Position numbers and translations under genes: made by a program
Shown: positions 24,161 through 35,778 of the stretch, one piece after another
Position numbering within the stretch: position 1 is the stretch's first letter
Layout: each line of letters opens with the position of its first letter
Notes under the pieces: generated by a model
The model's database searches: none
What the model was told of the DNA's origin: nothing
What the model saw: only the letters and a program-made list of their open reading frames with translations
Assembly: GCA_007922225.1 (NCBI GenBank)
Contig: ML680053.1
Location: 19,330,694 to 19,394,693, forward strand
Source of the DNA: Emydura subglobosa
Lineage: Eukaryota; Chordata; Testudines; Chelidae
DNA: 64,000 bases
Direction of reading: 5' to 3'

Positions 24161-24526
24161 TGTCAGGTAAGCCCTATTAAAAAAGGAGAATTGGAGCCAG
24201 CTGAGTAAGCCTGCACTTAGTGTGCCAATAGGGAGGAGCTGCTGGGCTTGATAGGCAGGGGCTATAAAAGGCTCGCAGGAAGGAAGTGCGTGGGGGAGGC
24301 GAAGCCAGAAAGGGAGAAGCCACAGAGTAGGGAGAGTGCCTCTCAGTTGGTGGCTGAGACTGTGAGGCCCCTGAGGCTGTTAAACGGGACTGTTTGTAAA
24401 TAGAAGGTGGTGGGCCAAAAACCTGTAAATAAACTGCACTGGTGGGAGCACGAAGCCGTGATTTCTGAGTGGTTTGTGGGTGCAGAGAACATGAGCAACA
24501 GGAGGGCCCTGTGTAAACCTGCTACA
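24161..24526 (+). repeat. Solo-type LTR with TATA box and poly(A) signal
   Basis: The block starts TGTCAGG (24161) and ends GCTACA (24526), the TG...CA form of LTRs. It contains a TATA box 'gctataaaag' (24261-24270) and, about 160 bp later, AATAAA (24428-24433) followed by GT-rich sequence. It is GC-rich compared with its surroundings. It lies just 3' of the Gypsy RT fragment in the same orientation and may belong to it or be a separate insertion. No clear target duplication was seen. Confidence 0.65.
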
Positions 24527-27373
24527 TATAGCAAAAGAAGCAGGACTGAAACATAATCAAAAAAATGTACATTTAGAGTGCAAGAGTTAAGGTTTCGAGA
24601 AGAAAAACTGACCACCTGGTCAGAGGCCAAGAAAGGGGGCTCATGTTGAGAAATCCTCTCCTGTGCCTCTCCAGGGGGTGCAGAAGCTCTCTCACCTCTA
24701 TTCCTTAGATGAGGTTTGTTCTTCCTGATGTAGGACCATGAACACTCAGCTTGGGACTGTCACTGACAGCACCTAATAGACATTGGCAGAGAGCCAGTTC
24801 CAAAGAGAATATGAACCGCAAAGGGTTTGATTTTCGGTTCCTAGTTTTCTGCCATCTTCCTGTGGTTTCAAAATTCACTCGTCCATGGTACCCTGTATAA
24901 TGCGGTAGAACGTCCTAGAAAATAGCTAATCTATAACATGAGGTTGTTTCTCAACTATTAATCACCATGCAAACATCAGGCCTGATTCTCCACTGTTTTG
25001 TATCTTCATGTGCCATGTTAGTGTAAAGGGGGTGTAAAAAGCTGCCAAATCAGAATTTCAGTATTCACACTTGTGGTAGCATAAATTTACTTTTATGTTC
25101 ACTTGAGAAGTGGAATGGTCCAGTGGATAGAGCACTAAATGGAACCCCAGGGACCTGAGATGATATCTGGTCCTATTGAAATCAATGGGAATTTTTCCCG
25201 TTGACTTCAGTGGGGCCACAATGTCACCACTGAGTTCTATCCCCAACTCTGTCATGGGCCTGTGACCTTGGGACAGTCATATCTCCTTGCTGTGCTTCTT
25301 TCTCCTCCCACCTTTTGTCGGTCCTTGCCTATTTAGACAGTAAGTTCTTTGATGCAGGGACTATCTCTACACCATACTGTGCCTAACACAGTATGGCCCA
25401 GTCAGTATGTGCTACTGTAATATGCAGACATAAATAAATGTAAGTGACTGCACAAGGGGAAAAGTGAATTGGAAATTCAGGCCCACTGAATAGACAACTG
25501 GCTCCCCACTGATTCATTCTTCCATGACACACTGGGCCTGATTAACCATTGTCCAGTAGTTTTCAGTGGTATTACCCCAGGATAAATTTGGAGTAATTCA
25601 TTGGTAAATCAGGCTCATTATACTAATCAATGTTGATTACAGGATTGCTACCTGGGTTGGTACTCTCCTTTAAGTGGTAAAGCTAGTGGATTTTATGTTG
25701 AGATAATTCAATCACTACATTAAGCAATTAAGAAAACACACACAGATAGGTAATAGAGCTGAGTGAAATTTTTCATTCGAAACATTTGTTTTTCCGTTCA
25801 GAATGACTTTTACTTTGAAATTTCCTTCAATTGTACTAACAGGATTTCAAAACAGAATATTTCATTTCAGATGGAATTAAACATTTTGTTTCCCTTGAAA
25901 CAATTTTTTTTTTTACTGTGCAATTTGCCAAAAATTTTACAAATTTTGTTTTCAGACTAGGCTGAAGCAGTTTGTTTAAATGTTCTCTTTCAGAGTTGCC
26001 AGCAAACTGAAAAATCAGTAATTTTCATAGCTCTCATATGTAATGAAATGTAGCCTTAAAGACCAGATCATTAGCTGGTGTAAACTGATATAACACCATC
26101 AAAGTTAATGGGGCTGTGTCAGTTCACATCAACTGAAAATCGGACCCCAAATTTTTACTGTTATACCCAGTTGTTCTTATACTGTTTTGTAAAATGATGA
26201 CAGTCCTAGACTGACATAGACAGAAAGCCTAAAATGTCAGCAAAGCACTCAAGAATAGTTTTATGTTTCATATGAACCTCTCGATTTCTTTGGTTCACCA
26301 TCATCTTGGATGCTTTCCCAAGACCACAGTAAAATCCCAACCCCCAATTCTTGTTTAGAGAAATATGAGTAACTTATTCTGAAATAACTAATCTCAGGAA
26401 AAGGTGGAATAAATGCAATGGATAGAGGTATGATGCCTGGATAGTGGTATGCTAAATATAAACCATTCAAATGGCACTTAAGTGCGAGTTTCTGTTGAGG
26501 GGAGACCTGAATCATGGAGAAGGATGTAATCTCACTGATGTCGGTGTGGGATACCACTAATAGACCTAGACGAGAAAGAGTTGCTTTTTTATTATGATGT
26601 CTGGTAAATATTTGATACCTGAGTATGAAGGGACGGAGCTATTCAGAATTCTTGTCTGAGTAGTATAATCTTTTAGAGAACACAACAAACTCAGTGCAGC
26701 TATCAACAGTCATGGACTTATATCCACCAAAGTTAGCTTTAGCTTTTGTCTGTGGAAAGGAGTGGCAGAGGCATGCTTTCTAATTTACATTTGACAGAAA
26801 CCTGTTTCTATCTGAGTAACTAAAACTGAATTCCCTTCTTGACTTTTCCTCCCCCAGCAATGCTATTCCAATAAGATTAACCCACTACAGGATTTTCTTA
26901 GGTGTTCTGTCATCTCTTATTCATTACATTGCCACACATCTTGTGGCTGAGCATTATCCAGGGCCATTGTGCCACTTCTTCAAATGATTCAGTCAAAGCT
27001 TTCCAGGTTGAATGGTAAATGTTTTTGATGACCTATGAGAGATGAGCGCTCCTTGAATTCTTTGAAGTACTTATTCTGTCAGTACTTATTCTCTGCTGTT
27101 CTCTCTAGCTAGTCACAACATCTCATGCTCGCAGAATCGGATGCATTGCATTTCAGTGATGCTGTGAGTAATAATGTGATATGCTGACTCTAGCCATCTG
27201 GGGAGGTGTGACAAGCACCACTCATGTGTGAGCTGAGGTTACAATTCCCACATGTTTAAAAGGATCTATTAATATGATGACAGGAGGGGCTTCCAAAAAA
27301 GCAAGCAATAACAAATAAAGAGGAAGTTTCATGAACGCCTAGATTAATCCTCCACATGGTCACTCATTGGCAG
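24527..27373. other. Distal part of the 19-kb intron
   Basis: AT-rich intronic sequence with an interrupted MIR (25110-25445) and short 'caccatcaaagttaatggggc' type motifs near 25560 and 26050-26150. No gene was seen apart from the splice acceptor at its end. Confidence 0.45.
25110..25445 (+). repeat. MIR-type SINE split by a short palindromic repeat
   Basis: A SINE head 'gtccagtggatagagcac' is followed by an inserted 'cctattgaaatcaatggg ... gttgacttcagtggggcc' segment. The SINE body then resumes: 'ccccaactctgtcatgggcctgtgaccttgggacagtca'. The tail contains 'gacagtaagttctttgatgcagggact' and 'aataaatg'. The head and body are MIR/CORE-SINE in type, and the tail matches the 3' module commonly linked to that family in amniotes. 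Confidence 0.65.
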
Positions 27374-27560
27374 GTTGGTTACTGGAAAGATATGGAGCAG
27401 GAAGAAGCAGCAGAAAAGGTCAAAACTGAAGGAAATGAGTCATCCATCATTCTGACAGGATTAGAAGGAAACACATTATACCACCTAACAGTGAGGGCGT
27501 ACAATGCTGCAGGATATGGACCACCAAGCAGCGCCGTCCGTGCAGTCACCAAGAAATCTC
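27374..27560 (+). CDS. CNTN5: Contactin-5 coding exon (FN3 core)
   Basis: It opens [20 protein letters not shown] and carries NESS (a glycosylation sequon), [19 protein letters not shown] and AAGYGPPSS. These are the C'-G strands of an FN3 domain, with the signature 'L.P/GNT.Y...V.AYN..G.GP'. The acceptor is cattggcag and the donor tctc|gtaagt. At 187 nt it ends one base into the Pro codon completed by the next exon. A 156-residue antisense frame overlapping it is a shadow. The sequence is highly conserved with what I recall of mammalian CNTN5. Confidence 0.92.
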
Positions 27561-28004
27561 GTAAGTGAAATGGACTTGTTTCCTTGCAGGGAAAAAAAAT
27601 CCCAAATCTTCTGGATTTTCCTTTAGCTGGGTATATAATAAGCAGAGATGATGTACAGTTTTGTTTCATGGCCATGCTTCTGTGCTTAGATCTGAATTTT
27701 AAAGTGACATGACAAAATTTGCATTCACAACAGACAAATATTTTCTTCCTGGAAAACAAGGCTAAGGATTTTTGACACAGAAGAGAGATAAAAGGATTCA
27801 GGTTCATAAGCTCTATACAATAGCTATTAAAATTACATTCCTGGAGCAAAAACCACCTATTGGACTCCAGCTAGAGAAGAAAGCCTGCTAATGCAGCCAA
27901 CCATAAATGTAATAAAAGATTAAAATGCCCCCTCTCCCCACAAGGTTTAAAAAAGCAGAAGTATGTTTAAGTGCATGGTGTCATTTTCTTTTTCTTTTGC
28001 TCAG
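27561..28004 (+). other. CNTN5: Short contactin intron (444 bp)
   Basis: Bounded by gtaagt and a poly-pyrimidine tract 'ttttctttttcttttgctcag'. No repeat was recognised. It is the only intron in the window under 1.5 kb. Confidence 0.85.
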
Positions 28005-28117
28005 CTCCTAGCCAGGCACCAAGCAATATTATGTGGATGCAAGATGGCTCTCACGTGTCTCTGGGATGGGAACCAGTTAGACCTCTAGCAAATGAATCTG
28101 ATGTAATGGGATACAAG
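28005..28117 (+). CDS. CNTN5: Contactin-5 coding exon (start of last FN3 domain)
   Basis: After completing Pro it reads [20 protein letters not shown], then [17 protein letters not shown]. This is the first half of the fourth FN3 domain, with conserved Trp (GWEP) and an NES sequon. The acceptor is tgctcag and the donor aag|gtcagt. At 113 nt it restores phase 0. GWEPV.PLANES..GYK strongly matches contactin FN3-4. Confidence 0.92.
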
Positions 28118-29696
28118 GTCAGTCTTGACCCTCTCTCACTCATCTTCCAAATGACCCTTTTCTTTCTTCCTTGATTTCTATATTGTACAGATCGTCTGCA
28201 ATCATGTTCCACGTGGATATATAAAAAATAGCATTGAACTAAACAGTGAAAAGAATGAAACGTCTCAGTACTTCTATATCAGTGTTTAATCTGTGCCAGG
28301 GCTTTCCAAGGCTGAGCCTCGGTACCTCTAGGCTAGGCGGTTCATAGCCCTGGCACCTCTGGGTTAGCTGCATCAGTTACAAATGTAAAGAAATTGTTTG
28401 AGCCCCAGCACCTAATTGCTTGAGCCCAGGCACCTCTTTCATTACAAATTAAGCACTGTTCTCTATGTTGTATTTTCCAAATAGTGATTGTTAACTGCTG
28501 GTTATAAACTAATGTGCACCTTCTACGGTGATTACTTCATCACATCTGGTCCAGAAGTGGCTGTTAATAAGACCAGTCTGCAGTGAAATCCATGATAATG
28601 CTTCAACTTAATTGTGTTTGCAGTAGGATTTAGAGAAATGCAGAAGGATAAAGCATCTTAAATACCATTGAAATTAATATTTTAATAGAGCAGAAGTACA
28701 AATATTGAGATTTGTTATGATTGTGTTGGTGGTATTCAGCAATCTGTGACTTTAACATCTGACATTTAAAATTTTTGAAGATTTAAAGAGTGAAATCTGA
28801 ATAGAGACCTAAGTAACACATGACATAAAATAGGGAAATCATGGGAATACAGTACATTCTTTTAAATCATAACAAATATATATATATTACATACATAACT
28901 ATACCTATGGAATACAGTACCTGGTACTTTCTGTATCACTGTTTCATCAGAGACGTGTAAATTGTTTTGGATAAAATAGAAACTACCGTGACATTTGCAA
29001 AATGTTCAAGGTTCAGAAACAAGTTCAGGTAACTTCTTTACATTTTCTCTAACCTTGTCAGTTTTGCCTGAAAATAGATGTCTACATACTGAAAAATTGC
29101 ACGGACAGCTCCATATGCACTTGTATTTCTCACTGAACCAAGACAAGGGTACACTGAATTTTACAAGAAGTGGAGCCAAATCCTCAGTTCAGCTAGCTGG
29201 TTGGTTTACACCTGATGAGGCTTTCCTTCAGAGTATGTTCATTCAGTTTGAAGCTGGGTACCCAGCAGGTCTGGATATTCATGTGAATTTTTTGATATGT
29301 ATCTGAATCAAACTTAACCTTAAAAATATTTTTGAAGTTTGCTTTCATTTTAGTTAGTGTCTTTGTGGTTACTCAGAGCTGGGGGACAATACTGAATCTT
29401 CGCTATTGGCCTGATCCAATAGCCAGCTATTCAAGTGAGTGGAGTCCTTCCATTGATTTCAGGGGATTTTGGACTGGGCTCTGTGTCTTTTTAACAGTAT
29501 TTTGAAAACAACTTCAGGAAAAAGAAAAGACTGAATTCTCTATCTAAAGATGAAGAGCTAAAGCCTCCAGTTCTTCCTCAAGTCTTTTCTCAGGCAAAAT
29601 TCTTTTTGCCTTCAGTGGCAATTTTGCCTGAGTAAAGTGTCCAGTATTTACCCTAAAATTATTATAGTGATTTTAAAGCTCCTGTATCATCCATAG
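28118..29696 (+). other. CNTN5: Contactin intron (1.6 kb)
   Basis: Donor gtcagt to acceptor catccatag. It contains an unclassified repeat-like patch at about 28280-28460 with repeated 'ggcacctct' and 'gagccc.ggcacct' phrases ('ggctgagcctcggtacctc', 'agcccaggcacctctttc'), probably a small old element. A short AT repeat lies at about 28874. The remainder, including an ORF near 29000-29300, shows no protein similarity. Confidence 0.6.
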
Positions 29697-29865
29697 GTTT
29701 TGTTTAGGCAAGAAGGCCACAGCAACAGTCAAGTAATCGAAACACAGAAAACCTCGGCAGTGGTACTACTTCCTGATGTTGGAGTCTATATCATAGAGGT
29801 TCGCGCAGTCAGTGAAGGAGGGGATGGGACAGCCAGCTCCCAAATCAGGGTACCATCTTTTTCAG
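29697..29865 (+). CDS. CNTN5: Contactin-5 coding exon (end of last FN3 domain)
   Basis: It reads [18 protein letters not shown], then [20 protein letters not shown] and IRVPSFS. This is the second half of FN3-4, with the membrane-proximal 'EGGDG' turn shared by contactins. The acceptor is catccatag and the donor ttcag|gtaagt. At 169 nt it ends one base into the Gly codon. No stop occurs within the exon. Reading through the donor gives only 'KFTILF' and a stop, so splicing to the last exon is required. Confidence 0.92.
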
Positions 29866-30429
29866 GTAAGTTCACTATTTTATTTTGAATACAGACCAGA
29901 CCTGTCATATTCCTAAAATGACACCATCATGCTACACTTGATTAATACATATTAACCTCAAAGGATAATATAGTTATTAGATAAAGTCATTGGTTAAATT
30001 ATTCAGTTTCATAGCTACTGAGTAATTGAACATACAATGAAGAAGACCACAAAGGATTATGGGTATGTATTTGTTAAATAAATGTATTCAGAAGGGGACA
30101 TAGTCTATAAATATATTTACCTTATTGAAACTGTCACATGAAGATAAATCTGTCACACACTATGTATGAGATAGTGTATCAGAACCAAGTACCAAGCACT
30201 GCAAAGAGCTATCATCCCACTTCACTGAAAAGTTCATGCACATTCAGGAAGGCCTCACATTCAACCTGGATCCTCCCCACCTGCACCCACCAACCAGCAG
30301 CCCACCTGAATTCCTGGAGTTCAGTGCATGCACTCATCAGAATGTTCTGGGCGCCCTAACAGAGTCTTGACCCAAGACTTATGAATCTAACCCAGACCTT
30401 TCCTGGCTTGTGAAAGAGTTGTGAACAAC

Positions 30430-31720
30430 TAGTGCCACATCTGACTGAATAGCCAATGCTTCATTCAGGGAAGGAGTCTTCCCTTCCTCCTTCAAATACA
30501 CAATATCTTACCAACCCCAAAGAAACCCACCCTGGATACATCAGTTCTAGCCAACTTTCGCCCAGTGCCAAACCTTATGCTTCTGACCAAGCTCATAGAT
30601 AAGCAAGCCAAAGTCCAACTTCAAGTTCATCTAATTGAAACTAATATCCAAAACTGGCACAATCGGGATTCAGGTGAGAACATGGGATGGAAACAGCATT
30701 AGTGGCACTGATAAATGTCTGTCAGTGGATAGAGAGCAGATATCCATTCACATCCTCCTGGAGCTCTCTGCATTATTAGATACTGCTGTCTCACCTAAGA
30801 GAGGTAGGTTCAAGGTAATTTGCTAAAATTATTAGAATCATCACTGGAGGGATGCACCCAACTAGTAGTGATGGGAAACTGCATCTTCACTAATAAACCC
30901 TTCAATTGTGGAGTCCCACAAGGATCAGTTCTCTCTCTGGTCCTTTTAGCAGCTAAATACAGCCACTAGATTAACTGGTCGGACAACTGCATATGCCAGC
31001 AGTATGCAGATGACACAGAGCTCTACCTGTCCTTCACCGCATACAAGCATACCACTCTCTCAAGATGGCCCAGGATTTGGATGAGATCAGTTTATGGATG
31101 AAGAACTGATGATTGAAGTTGAATCCAAGCAAGACAAAGGTTATGATGGTGGGCAGAGGAAAGCATTTTGAAGAGTTTGCAGCAACAGTGCTAACTTCTT
31201 TGGTTGATGGTACCACCTACAATTGGTCAATTCAGTCCACAGTTCAGGAGTTCACCTGTATTCCTCATTGACACTGAGCTCTCACATAACAGCATCTACC
31301 ATCTCTCTGGCTGGCTAGGAGATTCCATCCCATCTTGGAGGACAATGACATGGCCTCAGTTACTGAAGTCTTCATCAGCTCATGATTGGATGAAAGCAAC
31401 GTGATATTCCTGGACATAAAGCTTTTAACGGGTGCTGAACGCTGTAACACATCTCTTCAGCAATATTGGCTACGAAAAATATATTATACCTGTCCTCTGC
31501 TGTTTACCCTGGCTTCCTGTAGAATTTTGAATCAAGTTCAAGGTCTCAATCCTTATCTTTAAGGACCTCAGTGGCCTTGGTCCAGAAAATGTAAATGACT
31601 GCCTAAAGCTCTGTGATGAAGACAGTGTCAACAACTATATAATGGCTGTGAAATGTGCTCCCATTGGAACTAAGGACCATCACCAACTACACCACCTTCT
31701 GCCCCAAGTGCAGGTCCCAT
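30430..31720 (+). mobile_element. Degraded L2-like LINE (RT relic)
   Basis: Scattered frames read like an L2-clade RT. 'FREGVFPSSFK' (about 30470) is followed by a poorly preserved palm. The 'QYADDTELYLSF' box lies at 31001-31036. Next come a 'WMKN..LKLNPSKTKVMMVG' equivalent (31090-31155) and 'CSHITAST' (about 31285). Near 31560-31610 is the L2-type 'LKDLSGLGPENVND' end. There are many stops and shifts and no continuous frame. Orientation is the same as the host gene. Confidence 0.72.
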
Positions 31721-31914
31721 TTCTTTGACCATGCCTTCTCAAGCATAAACATAGAGCAACATATATAAACATATATTCAGAAAATTTTCCAAAACATTCC
31801 ACTACACACAGCTCTGCCCATTGCAGGAGGATAAGATAACAAACGTAACAGATGTTAGTCATGTTGCTTAATGCACTACCGGAAGGTAGTAAGATACTCC
31901 AGTTATAAGAACCT

Positions 31915-31944
31915 GAATAGAATAGAATAGAACAGAACAGAAAA
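31915..31944. repeat. GAATA/GAACA pentanucleotide microsatellite
   Basis: Three GAATA units, two GAACA units and one GAAAA unit in tandem. It is short and imperfect. Confidence 0.85.
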
Positions 31945-32696
31945 TTACTCAAGGTACCTGCACAGATTTTTCAAATAAAATGCACATTCTATGCCAAAGT
32001 TGTGCCTTTGGCTAGGTATTTAATTCTCTTAGATTAAATTCTGCTCTCAGAATTTATATACATTGATATAAATCCAGATTAACTCCAGTGGATATATACT
32101 AGATAAAAAATTTAAATTTGATTCTTAGTTTCAGCTCACTTGTTCAGACACAAAATACAAGAGAGAGAAAATGTTACTCTTTGAAAGAGAGACATTTTAT
32201 CCAAGGCAGAGAGAATAGACCTGTCTTTGTTTTGCCTTCATTCACAGTGCCGGCCAGTAAGTATGCTGTGATTATATTCAAAGTGTCTTCAAACCAACTG
32301 CATGGCATACTGTATTATATAACTATAACTAATAACATTGATGAATACATTTGTAACATACACACATTTCAAATAAGCTAAAGAAAGATTATTTACTTAC
32401 AGTATTTCTAGTGTAATAGAAAGGTAATTATTTTTTACATCTTTGGCAAAGCAGAGATACTGCATTTGAAAACAAATTTAAATCGCAGTCTCTGTTGTAA
32501 TTAAAACACCTCTCAAATATTATTACCCTGAGTCCAACATGCTATAAAGTTAACAGTGTTATTATCTCAAGTAAACAGTGTAATAGAAGAGATCTCAGTT
32601 TGAGGACAAACTTGAAAACCTCACTTCTATACAAAGGCAACATTAGGCATGTGCACCATAGCATTCCTTGAGACTAAATGCCAACCAGTACTGCAG

Positions 32697-32940
32697 TCTC
32701 ATAGATTCAGGCTCATTGACTTTAAGGCCAGAAGGGACTATCATGATCATCTACTGTAACCACCTGCTCATTGCCCATAACCTTTGGCTGAGTTACTGAC
32801 GTTCTTCATCTCTCTTAAAACATGAGAGACCAGAATTGCACACAGTATTCCAGATGAGATCTCACCAGTGGTTTGTACAATGGTAATAACACTTCCGAAT
32901 CCCTACTGAAAATATTTCATTTAATTAATTGCATTCATCA
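32697..32940 (-). mobile_element. CR1 LINE 3' fragment
   Basis: Read on the minus strand it ends '...ggcctta aagtcaatgagcc tgaatctatgag'. On the + strand it has the antisense of the CR1 C-terminus: 'cagaattgcacacagtattccagatgagatctcacc'. It is truncated 5' at about 32940. Confidence 0.8.
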
Positions 32941-33054
32941 TCATCAGTGATCTCTCGAAGCTGAGGATGATTGTCTTTCATAGTTTGTCCATTTCAAGTT
33001 ATCTCTGGGTCTGCTGATGGCTGAGCAGGTCTATTCCAGAGCAACTCAAGTTTG

Positions 33055-33610
33055 CCCATCTTAGTATTTAGACTTCTAGCATTTGTATACAAGCTCTTGT
33101 AATATTTGTCAATATTTTGTCATCTGCTTTTATGAATGGGATTCTTTTTCATTTGACTGTTTCTCTTTAGTTCCTACTTGTGCTTTATCAACTTCTGTCC
33201 TTCCTCTTTACTCAGATATAGAGTATCCCCTTTAATATATCCTCCACTAAAGGACGTGTCTGTCCAAACTATGTGCTCCTCTGCACCTCTGGGCTTTCCC
33301 CCAGCCCTTAGCTAAAAAACTCCTCTAAGACCTTTTAATTTTACATGCCAACAGTCTGATTTTGTTCTGGTTTAATTGGAGTCCATCTTTCCTGTATAGG
33401 CTCCTCCTTTCCCAAAAGGTTTTGCAGTTCCTAATAAACCTAAATCTGTTCTGTGAATAGCATCATCCCATCCACACAATGAGATTCTGCAGTTCTGCCT
33501 GTCTAACTGGCCCTGTGCATGGAACTGGAAGCATTTCATAGAATGCTACTGCGGAGGTCCTGGGCTTTAATCTCTTATCTAGCAGCCTAAAGTTGGCCTC
33601 CTCTTCTCAG
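33055..33610 (-). mobile_element. CR1 LINE fragment covering the start of the endonuclease region
   Basis: On the minus strand this segment has the CR1 sequence that precedes and opens ORF2. Antisense of 'cctatacaggaaagatggactcc' is present, as is 'tgtatacaaatgctagaagtctaaatactaagatgggc', encoding a YTNARSLN-like endonuclease start (about 33058-33095). It belongs 5' of the RT part at 33611-34715 in a CR1, but here it lies 3' of it. The two are therefore separate or rearranged insertions. Confidence 0.65.
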
Positions 33611-34715
33611 CGAAAGAGATCAGGTTGCTCTGGCATGATCTACCTTTTGTAAAACCACATTGGATTTTATCCCAATTACTATTTACTTTTATATCTTTAA
33701 TATCTCTCTCTTTCAAAATTTGTTCTAAGATCTTGGATACAATTGAGGTAAAATTAATGGGATCACCTTTTTTCCCTTTCTTAGCTATAGGCCCTATATT
33801 GGCAATTCTCCAGTCATAGGGTACTACCCTGAGTTTAAAGTTTCAATAAAAATCCTTGCTATGGGGCTTGCAATTTCATGTGCCAGTACCTTTAATATTC
33901 CTGGATGGAGATTATCCATGCCTCCTGATTTTATCCCAGTAAAGTGTTTGAGTTTGGCTTCCCCTTACGTGAGGTAATTTCTACTTCCATATCCTTGTTC
34001 CCATTAACCACCCAGCCACTGCCCCCAAACTCCTCATTTCCCTTATTAAAAATTGAGGCAACGTGTTCGTTTAGATGATGGGTTATACCTAGATTATCTT
34101 TAATTTCCACCCCATCCTCAGTGGTTAATGGACCCACTTCTTCTTTCCTTGTTTTCTTTTTATTTATATGGCTAAAGAACCTTTTACTACTGGTTTTAAT
34201 TTCCTTTGCAATGTCCAACTCTACTTGTCTTTTGGCCTTTCTCACTTTATCTCTACATGTTCTGACCTGCAAGAGGTAGCTTTCCTTGCTGATCCCTCCT
34301 ATCTTCCATTCCTTGTAGATTGTCTGATATCTTTTCATTACCTGTTTGAGATGCTAGGACATCCAGTTTAATCTGCAACCCTTCTGTATGAGTTCTTTAC
34401 CCTACTTGGGATGCAGGCTCCAGATAGTCTCTGCAACTTTGAATTCAAGTAATTCCAAACCTCCTCCACATTCATATCCTTGAGTTTTTCAGTCTAGTCC
34501 ACTTCCCTAATTCCCTTATTTTTTTTAAATTTGCTGTTTTGAAATTAAAAGCCCTCATTGCAGACCTATTTTTGTTTATCCTTCCATTTAGTTTAAACTG
34601 AATTAACTCATGATCACTCAAACCAAGATTGTTCTCTATAACCAGTTCTTCTATGAGGTCCTCACTACTTACCAGTACTAAATCTCAAATGGCATCACCT
34701 GAGGACTGCTGCCTT
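33611..34715 (-). mobile_element. CR1 LINE fragment (endonuclease end to RT start)
   Basis: The minus-strand frame at 33931-34338 encodes the linker between endonuclease and RT: YKEWKIGGISKESYLLQVRT, AKRQVELDIAKEIKTSSKRF, and the 'GPLTTEDGVEIKDNLG' region. Lower coordinates continue into the RT N-terminus, the antisense of 'LKYLEK..IQ.GF.KGR.CQ'. It is interrupted by frameshifts and stops. Confidence 0.85.
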
Positions 34716-35674
34716 CTCAGATGCAAGACAAATGCAAAAGTTACTGGTTGTATGAGAAAGAGCATATTAAAACAGCGTATAACTGGTAGGTGATATTAGT
34801 CACACAAGAATATAGGGCCTTATGCTGTTCTCGCATACATTTATAGTAATTCTGTTGGTGTCAGTTGAGATCCTCCTGATTCACACTGGTGAAACTCAGA
34901 GCAGAAAAACACCTATGGTATTCCTATTGAAAATTGTTGATAATGTGAGGAATAAGGTCACTTAGCACTTTATACCAATACTTTTGCACTAACATGGTAA
35001 TATTTGCTTGGGACCAAACAGTTCCTAGTTTAAAATGCAACTAGCCATGAACAAACATATCTAGCCAAACCCTCAGCTGGATTGCAATGAAATTCCATCA
35101 ACTGAAATAACCTGGGGATCTGGCCCATGCTTTCTTAGAGAGCAGCACATACCAGGACATTAATGTAATTATTGCTAGTGCTCTCATGATAAATATATTT
35201 ATGGAAATATTCTTCAGAACAATCCCATAAACTGAACTGGTGTCTTCATTCATTTCTCCAAACTGATAGCCACTATGACCAACTCACAAAATAAATTAAT
35301 CTATTTTTTTCCTCCCAAGTATGCACATAAAGGCAACCTGAATGGTAGGAGTCCAATAACAATTATGGATGAATTTTTGGTGACCCCAGGTGAAATGTAT
35401 TATTTGTATTTGTGCATGTCTGACCATAACTAAATGAGTGTTGCCATATATCAGGATTCTAACTCAACAGGTCTATAGAAATGAATTCCTTTAGTCACTG
35501 AGTGACATAATGCCAAGGACCTGTGTTGTAGTAGAACCTAAATTCTCTTAAATTCAGTATATAGGTAGGGAAAAGGCCTGCATCTCATTTTTACTAATTC
35601 TCTTGACAGCTTTCAAATATGATAAGAATAGTTTACTCCATTTGTTCCCTGTTTGGTTTTGTTTTTCATTTCAG

Positions 35675-35778
35675 GTGGAAAAGTTACGAGCTCTCAATCC
35701 ACTTTACATGTTCTTTCTACTTCTTCATCATCTGTAACATTGCTCTTGGCACTGATGGTCCCTTCCACTTCATGGTGA
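35675..35778 (+). CDS. CNTN5: Contactin-5 last coding exon with GPI-anchor signal
   Basis: It completes the split Gly and reads [20 protein letters not shown], then [14 protein letters not shown] and TGA (35776-35778). The Ser/Thr-rich spacer followed by a short hydrophobic stretch at the extreme C-terminus is the layout of a GPI-attachment signal, cleaved in the endoplasmic reticulum. There is no cytoplasmic tail. The ending 'TLLLALM.PSTSW' is what I associate with CNTN5 and is the main reason for the paralog call. The acceptor is gtttttcatttcag. Together the six exons total 918 nt (305 residues plus stop). Confidence 0.9.

Larger units (their letters stand above)
8402..27373 (+). other. CNTN5: Contactin intron, 19 kb, rich in transposons
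   Basis: Donor gtatga follows GFE, and the acceptor is cattggcag before VGYW. In order, the intron contains a TIR element, an LTR-like block, a CR1, a Penelope foldback, a Gypsy fragment split by a Penelope-like element with a nested CR1, a solo-type LTR and an interrupted MIR. No host exon was found inside it, and the flanking exons join in phase without one. Confidence 0.8.
29866..35674 (+). other. CNTN5: Last contactin intron, 5.8 kb
   Basis: Donor gtaagt to acceptor tttttcatttcag. It holds an L2-like LINE relic, a pentanucleotide array and several minus-strand CR1 fragments, listed separately. The 31950-32690 and 34720-35670 parts show only AT-rich sequence and brief copies of the 'cctgattcacactggtg' motif. 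Confidence 0.75.

Noticed and set aside
27379..27849. 156-residue open frame on the minus strand
   Set aside because: It is the antisense shadow of the contactin exon at 27374-27560 plus intron.
31001..31036. Active retroelement suggested by a YADD box
   Set aside because: The box is preserved only locally. Stops and shifts on either side show a dead element.
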